Assembly (NCBI RefSeq): GCF_014212125.1
Contig: NZ_JACJVP010000032.1
Coordinates: forward strand, 38,712 to 102,711
DNA from: Cohnella nanjingensis
GTDB taxonomy: Bacteria > Bacillota > Bacilli > Paenibacillales > Paenibacillaceae
Length of the DNA: 64,000 nucleotides
Reading direction: 5' to 3'
The position numbers and the translations under genes are program-made. The notes beneath the pieces are model-generated. The model was not told where the DNA came from. It searched no databases and worked only from the letters and a program-made list of their open reading frames with translations. Shown here in pieces: positions 59,249 through 64,000 of the stretch (its first letter is position 1; the number at the start of each line of letters is the position of its first letter).

Positions 59249-61738
59249 TTGAACATCAATATGGATTTACGCGATAACTGGCAAGTAACGGGTTACGGCC
59301 CGAAAGGCGAGGTCATCGGTCCGATCGCAGGAACGGTTCCGGGGCATGTGCATACGGATTTGTTGAAACTGGAAATGATCCCCGATCCCATGTGGCGCGA
59401 TCAAGCGCTTGACGTGCAATGGGTCGAAGACTTCGATTGGGTATACGAAACCGAGTTCGTTTGGCCGGAGAACGGAAACCGCGCCGCCGCCGTTCTTCGC
59501 TTCGAAGGACTGGATACGCTCGCTTCCGTCTATGTGAACGACATGCTCGTCGGTTCGGCCGACAATATGTTTATCGAGCACGTATTTTCTGTTTCCGACG
59601 CCATTGTATCCGGTTCGAATCGCATCCAGGTTCGGTTCACATCGGTAAAAACCTATTTGCAGGATAAAGACGTCAACCGTTACGTATCCCTGTTCTCTCA
59701 AGATCGCGTGTATTTGCGGAAAATGCAATGCACGTTCGGGTGGGACTGGGTGCACCGGCTCGTTAGTTACGGGATCTGGAGGCCGGTGTACTTGGAATCG
59801 AAACCGGGCGGTTCCATCGGGAATACATGTTTACGCACTATACGTTTGAATGAACACAATGCGGAACTGGCGTGGGAAGTTGAAGCCGCGCCGGGTCCGG
59901 AAGGCTGCCGCCTGCAATTGGAACTGGCGGATCCTAGCGGGGTTGTGGTGTGGACAAACGAATGTAAATGTGAAGCCGAAAGTGTGTCCGGGCGATTCAC
60001 GCTCGAGAAGCCCAAGCTTTGGTGGCCCGTAGGATATGGCGAAGCTTGCTTGTATCGGTTCCGGACACGGCTGGTGACGCACCAAGGCGAGACGGTAGAC
60101 GAGCGTTGCGACGAAATCGGGATTCGTACGATAGAGGTGGAAGAAATCCCGGATCAACAGGGGAGTTCGTTCACGATTGTCGTAAACGGGCAGCGCATTT
60201 TCGCCAAAGGCGGAAACTGGGTTCCGGCTGATCCGTTCCCGTCCAGGGTGACGAGGGAGAAATACGATCATTTGCTTAACGCGCTTGTGGAAGGCAACAT
60301 GAACATGCTGCGCGTGTGGGGCGGAGGCATCTACGAATTGCCCGCTTTCTGGGAAGCGTGCAACCGGATGGGCATTATGATCTCGCTAGACTTCATGATG
60401 GCTTGCGCGCAATATCCCGAGACGGAAACATGGTTTCTTGCGGCAATGGAAAAGGAAGTCAAGCACGCGATCAGAGAGCTTCGCAATCATCCGAGCTTGA
60501 TTTTCTGGTGCGGCGATAACGAGCTGGCGATGAACAACAAGCCGGAGGACGATTATTGGGGGAAAATCGTCAGCGCTCAAGTGACGGCTCCTCTATGCGC
60601 GGAGCTTGATCCGTCCCGACCATACTTTCCGACCTCGCCTTATCGAGGATCGCCCTTCAACAGCCAGGATGCGGGGGATTGCCACTTCTCGACGTGGTAC
60701 GATATCGATTTCATCCTGGGAGATATGACGGATTACCGGGAACAAATCGCCAGAGGACGCGGACGTTTCTTAAGCGAATGCGCGACCGCCGGGTCGCCGC
60801 CTTTTTCTTCGCTGCTGAAAATGATGACGATGGAGGACGTTGCCGACGAGAAGGGGGAGATTTGGGAGTTTCGCACCAAAGATAATCCTTACAACGGACA
60901 AGATGAACTGACCCACTACCGGATGCTGGAAAAAACGGCTGTGACGCTGTACGGCGAAAGCGAGGACCCGGTCGAGAGGGTGAAAAAGCTGGAGTATGTG
61001 CAGTACGAGTTCGCCAGATTGATGGGGGAGCACTATCGGAGGCGCAAGTACGCGACGAGCGGATTGCTGTTCTGGATGTACAACGACTGCTGGCCGGCCA
61101 GCGGCTGGTCGATGATCGACTATTACGGGGCGCCAAAAGCGGGATATTATGGCGCCAAAAACGCGTTCGCGCCGCTGATGGTGTCGATCGAAAACCTAGG
61201 AGACGAGCTTGGCCTATGGATGGTCAACGACACGCTTCAAGCATGCGAGGGAGAGGTTGCCGTTCGCGCGGTGCGGACGGACGGTACGTTCCTATTCGAG
61301 CGTCGATTTGCCGCCCATGTGCCGGCGCACGCCGCCATGCTTGTTGCCGCCGTGCGGAAGCAAGATGTCGGGCTGGCGTCCGGCGCCGCCGATGTCGTCG
61401 TCGAGGCACTCTGGCGGCCAGACGCAGGGAGGCAAGGACAAGGGCGCGGCGCGGAGAGCCGGACGGTGTATTTCGACGCGCTGCCGAAGGAGCTTCGGCT
61501 GCCGAAGGCAACGCTGCAAGTGGAAGTGCGGGCCGCCGACGACTGCTCTGGAACGATCGCCATTACGGCCGATGCTTTCGCCAGAGTGGTGACGATTGAG
61601 GAGGATCTTCTCTTGTCGGACAATTATTTCGATCTGCTGCCGGGCGAGCAGCGCATCGTCTCTTACCGGACGAGAGATGCCGCGCCGTGGACGGGAGCGC
61701 TGAAGGTAACATGCTGGAACAGGGTTACCGAATGCTGA
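59249..61738 (+). CDS. GH2 beta-mannosidase
   Basis: This 829-residue cytoplasmic enzyme removes terminal beta-mannose from manno-oligosaccharides (EC 3.2.1.25). It has the GH2 layout of an N-terminal jelly roll (WVYETEFVWP), an Ig-like domain and a TIM barrel. The barrel carries acid/base Glu in FWCGDNELAM and nucleophile Glu in RFLSECATAGSPP. The block FGWDWVHRLVSYGIWRPVYLE and NMNMLRVWGGGIYE are beta-mannosidase hallmarks. There is no signal peptide. TTG 59249 follows GGGAGGT. It should finish degradation of oligosaccharides brought in by the adjacent importer. The region 61380-61470 is unusually GC-rich and encodes an Arg/Gly-rich loop. Confidence 0.93.
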   Translation: MNINMDLRDNWQVTGYGPKGEVIGPIAGTVPGHVHTDLLKLEMIPDPMWRDQALDVQWVEDFDWVYETEFVWPENGNRAAAVLRFEGLDTLASVYVNDMLVGSADNMFIEHVFSVSDAIVSGSNRIQVRFTSVKTYLQDKDVNRYVSLFSQDRVYLRKMQCTFGWDWVHRLVSYGIWRPVYLESKPGGSIGNTCLRTIRLNEHNAELAWEVEAAPGPEGCRLQLELADPSGVVVWTNECKCEAESVSGRFTLEKPKLWWPVGYGEACLYRFRTRLVTHQGETVDERCDEIGIRTIEVEEIPDQQGSSFTIVVNGQRIFAKGGNWVPADPFPSRVTREKYDHLLNALVEGNMNMLRVWGGGIYELPAFWEACNRMGIMISLDFMMACAQYPETETWFLAAMEKEVKHAIRELRNHPSLIFWCGDNELAMNNKPEDDYWGKIVSAQVTAPLCAELDPSRPYFPTSPYRGSPFNSQDAGDCHFSTWYDIDFILGDMTDYREQIARGRGRFLSECATAGSPPFSSLLKMMTMEDVADEKGEIWEFRTKDNPYNGQDELTHYRMLEKTAVTLYGESEDPVERVKKLEYVQYEFARLMGEHYRRRKYATSGLLFWMYNDCWPASGWSMIDYYGAPKAGYYGAKNAFAPLMVSIENLGDELGLWMVNDTLQACEGEVAVRAVRTDGTFLFERRFAAHVPAHAAMLVAAVRKQDVGLASGAADVVVEALWRPDAGRQGQGRGAESRTVYFDALPKELRLPKATLQVEVRAADDCSGTIAITADAFARVVTIEEDLLLSDNYFDLLPGEQRIVSYRTRDAAPWTGALKVTCWNRVTEC

Positions 61739-61774
61739 GCCGTATAGCTCACCAATTTAAGAGGAGGATTCGGC

Positions 61775-64000
61775 ATGGCGGAACAACGGCTTGTCAGAAT
61801 AATCTCTCTATCCAAGGTTATGCTTTTCGCCCTCATCTTGTTTGCGGCCTCTGTATGGTTTGCCCGGTCGGTATGGGCAAATACGACGTTTACGGTGGAT
61901 GCTTCGACGAACGCCGGGACGATTCGTTCCACCGAAGGAGCGATGATTGCCTGGGATTTGAGCAATTTCAGCAATCAGAACACGGTCGGGCTTCCCGACG
62001 GTTGGTTCAAGGCGGTGTACCCGTGGGCGAATAACATCATCATGATGACGTCGACCGGGGGACGCAGCACCAACGACATGTATCATGAAATCGCGGGAAC
62101 GCCTTATTACAATTTCAATCCGTTATTGGAATCGGTAGGGAATGTGCTGCGGGCAGGGAAGGATGCGCAAGGCAACTTTACGATTAAACCCGTTATCGCG
62201 CTGGCGCAAATTCCGTACGAGCTTGCGCTGAACCCGAGCGCGCCGAGCTTCAACCCGTTCGGCGTCAATAACGTGAGCCAACCGAAAGATTATACGAAGT
62301 ATTACAATTACATCCAGGCGCTGGCGCAAGCGTTGGTCAATAAATTCGGACTGACCGAAGTCGAGTCCTGGTCGTGGAAGCTATATACGGAGCCGGATAA
62401 TAATCTGGGCTGGTGGGCGCCGTACGGTACGAATACGACATCCAACCGCGATGAGTATTTCAAGCTTTACGATTATACGAATGCCGCCTTGCAATCGGTC
62501 ATTCCTTCCAACAAATTGGTGGTCGGACCGGGCAATATGTTGAACGAGACGACCTGGGGAAGCCAGATCATCGCTCATGCGGCTACCGGAACGAATGCCT
62601 ACACGGGGACGACCGGCACCCAGATGAACACGTTTACGTTCTCCTGGTACGCCCGGCACGGAGCAGGCTACTACGATCTGACAAATTCCGGAAGCGAAAA
62701 TTTGCAGACGCGCATCAACAGCTTCCAGAGCAGCTTGGCGCAATATCCGCAATTGAATGTTGCGCTCACCGGTTCGGACGAAACCGCTATGTACGATGAT
62801 GAGAACGGAAATGCGTACCGCGCAGGAGACGGAGGCGAAGTCGGCGCTTCGTGGTACGCCGGTTTGTACAAGCGCGCTCAGGATAATCATCTAGCCCGGG
62901 TGACCCCGTGGTTCTTCTGGACGACCGGAAGCTTGACGAACCCGGCAGGCAATAAGTCCGCCATGTATAATGCTTATCTGCTGACCAACATGCTGGGGGC
63001 TTCGGGAACCGCCAACCGTTTGTCCGTAAATACATCGGGAACAGTCTCGAACCCGGGAGACGAAGTGCAATCCGTCGCCGCTTACGACCCGACCGCGAAC
63101 ACGATTCGGGTGCTCGTCTACAATCATAATCCGTCGCGGTCGACGAATGTGAACGAGCCGGTAACGGTCGCGCTGAACAATGTCGCTGCTTCCAACGGTT
63201 CCAACTACGTGCTGCGGCAATGGCGGGTGGACAGCACGCACAGCAATTTTTATCCGACCTGGTTGAACGAAAAGGCGTCGATGGGCATTCCGACCAATAG
63301 CGGAGTTGCCACGAATGATTTTGATCTGTATCAGTCGATTCCTTTATGGGGATGGGATTTCTATTTGAGCCGTATTCCTTATTACAATACGTTAAGCAAC
63401 TTGCAGAAGATGCAAACCGACCAGACCGTTGCTCTCGCGGGCTCTTCGCTTTCCGCTGCGGTCACGTTGCCCGGTCATTCCGTAGCGTTGCTGGAATTTG
63501 TCGGCGTCAACCCGAGCAATGCGCCGGCGACGAGTCCGAAGGCGCCGACCGGCCTTGCCGCCGCGACGACTTCCAGTCAAGTCGATCTGTCGTGGAATGC
63601 GGTCTCCGGGGCGAGCAGCTACACGGTCAAGCGTTCCTTGACGGCAGGCGGGCCATATTCGGCTATGGGCAGCGGCATTGCCGGAACGTCTTATACGATC
63701 AACGATACTTCCGGGACGCAATACTATTACGTGGTTTCGGCCGTATCGGGAACGACGGAAAGCGCCGTTTCCAATGAAGTAGGACCGGTCTCGGTCGTCC
63801 TGTTCCAGGATACGACCTTCCTGAATACGGCTGCGAATTGGTCGGTCGATCAAGGTACATGGAGCGTGTCGAACGGACTGTATCAGGAAACCGTTGCCGA
63901 TTCGAATATGAACCGTACGACCATTAAGAACATCAGCAATTTCCAGGATTTCAGCGCTTCCGTCGATATTCGTATCGATTCCCAGCCTTTCGGATCCAAC
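61775..64000 (+). CDS. secreted GH39-like glycoside hydrolase with FnIII domain, cut by window end
   Basis: The frame is open from ATG 61775 (AAGAGGAGG upstream) to the end of the window, 742 codons without a stop. A signal peptide (VMLFALILFAASVWFARSVWA) is followed by a barrel domain in which KLYTEPDNNLGWW and LNVALTGSDETAMYDDE look like the acid/base and nucleophile regions of GH39 enzymes. An all-beta domain follows to about residue 585. Then come a fibronectin type III domain (APTGLAAATTSSQVDLSWNAV, near 63540-63780) and the start of a further beta-sandwich, probably carbohydrate-binding. The C-terminus lies outside the window. It is the last visible gene of the mannan operon. Confidence 0.8.
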   Translation, partial: MAEQRLVRIISLSKVMLFALILFAASVWFARSVWANTTFTVDASTNAGTIRSTEGAMIAWDLSNFSNQNTVGLPDGWFKAVYPWANNIIMMTSTGGRSTNDMYHEIAGTPYYNFNPLLESVGNVLRAGKDAQGNFTIKPVIALAQIPYELALNPSAPSFNPFGVNNVSQPKDYTKYYNYIQALAQALVNKFGLTEVESWSWKLYTEPDNNLGWWAPYGTNTTSNRDEYFKLYDYTNAALQSVIPSNKLVVGPGNMLNETTWGSQIIAHAATGTNAYTGTTGTQMNTFTFSWYARHGAGYYDLTNSGSENLQTRINSFQSSLAQYPQLNVALTGSDETAMYDDENGNAYRAGDGGEVGASWYAGLYKRAQDNHLARVTPWFFWTTGSLTNPAGNKSAMYNAYLLTNMLGASGTANRLSVNTSGTVSNPGDEVQSVAAYDPTANTIRVLVYNHNPSRSTNVNEPVTVALNNVAASNGSNYVLRQWRVDSTHSNFYPTWLNEKASMGIPTNSGVATNDFDLYQSIPLWGWDFYLSRIPYYNTLSNLQKMQTDQTVALAGSSLSAAVTLPGHSVALLEFVGVNPSNAPATSPKAPTGLAAATTSSQVDLSWNAVSGASSYTVKRSLTAGGPYSAMGSGIAGTSYTINDTSGTQYYYVVSAVSGTTESAVSNEVGPVSVVLFQDTTFLNTAANWSVDQGTWSVSNGLYQETVADSNMNRTTIKNISNFQDFSASVDIRIDSQPFGSN

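Overview
The window looks like chromosome from a spore-forming, moderately GC-rich Firmicute of the Paenibacillaceae (Paenibacillus/Cohnella type). The evidence is two GerA-type germinant-receptor operons, a YhcN-type spore lipoprotein, a T-box leader on tyrS, an S-layer-anchored giant protein, several CUT1 sugar importers without their own ATPase, and Bacillus-like -35/-10 promoters. I see no rRNA, tRNA, CRISPR array or prophage.

Layout: 1-2300 holds an 8-bp minisatellite, a truncated metal-chaperone GTPase behind a Zur-like box, class I FBP aldolase and a spore lipoprotein. 2300-9950 holds two divergent ger operons with different gene order (B-A-C and A-C-B). 10150-15700 is a Fur-box iron operon (FetAB-like pair, AraC/FecB fusion regulator, one FecCD permease, a siderophore-binding lipoprotein) followed by tatA. 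15800-20560 is a TetR gene and an ssuCABD sulfonate operon. 20600-22830 is a TetR/MFS efflux pair with an operator between the genes. 22880-24550 is the T-box/tyrS unit. 24560-37350 is carbohydrate uptake: an AraC sensor-regulator with a permease-permease-SBP set, then a GntR/LacI hybrid with a secreted beta-rich protein and a second permease-permease-SBP set.

37600-44900 is the least explained part. It holds a 1652-residue secreted protein (propeller-like N-terminus, nine cadherin-like repeats, three SLH domains), divergent from a GNAT gene and three tandem phage-collar-domain proteins. 45100-48420 is an ABC operon with a YtrA-like GntR regulator; the same 21-bp operator lies in front of the regulator and of the permease. 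48700-50900 is a gene graveyard: an inverted internal piece of larC, an orphan C-terminus, a pfkB remnant with a stop codon in its catalytic motif, then an intact SIS isomerase, a LarC C-terminal domain and a nickel permease that has lost its middle in frame.

51080-64000 reads as a beta-mannan utilisation locus: LacI regulator, broken GH5, SGNH esterase, sugar importer with an unknown Ig-like membrane protein, GH5 mannanase lipoprotein, GH2 beta-mannosidase, and a secreted GH39-like enzyme running off the window. In this model the esterase and secreted hydrolases trim the polymer outside, the importer takes up oligosaccharides, and the cytoplasmic GH2 enzyme finishes the breakdown.
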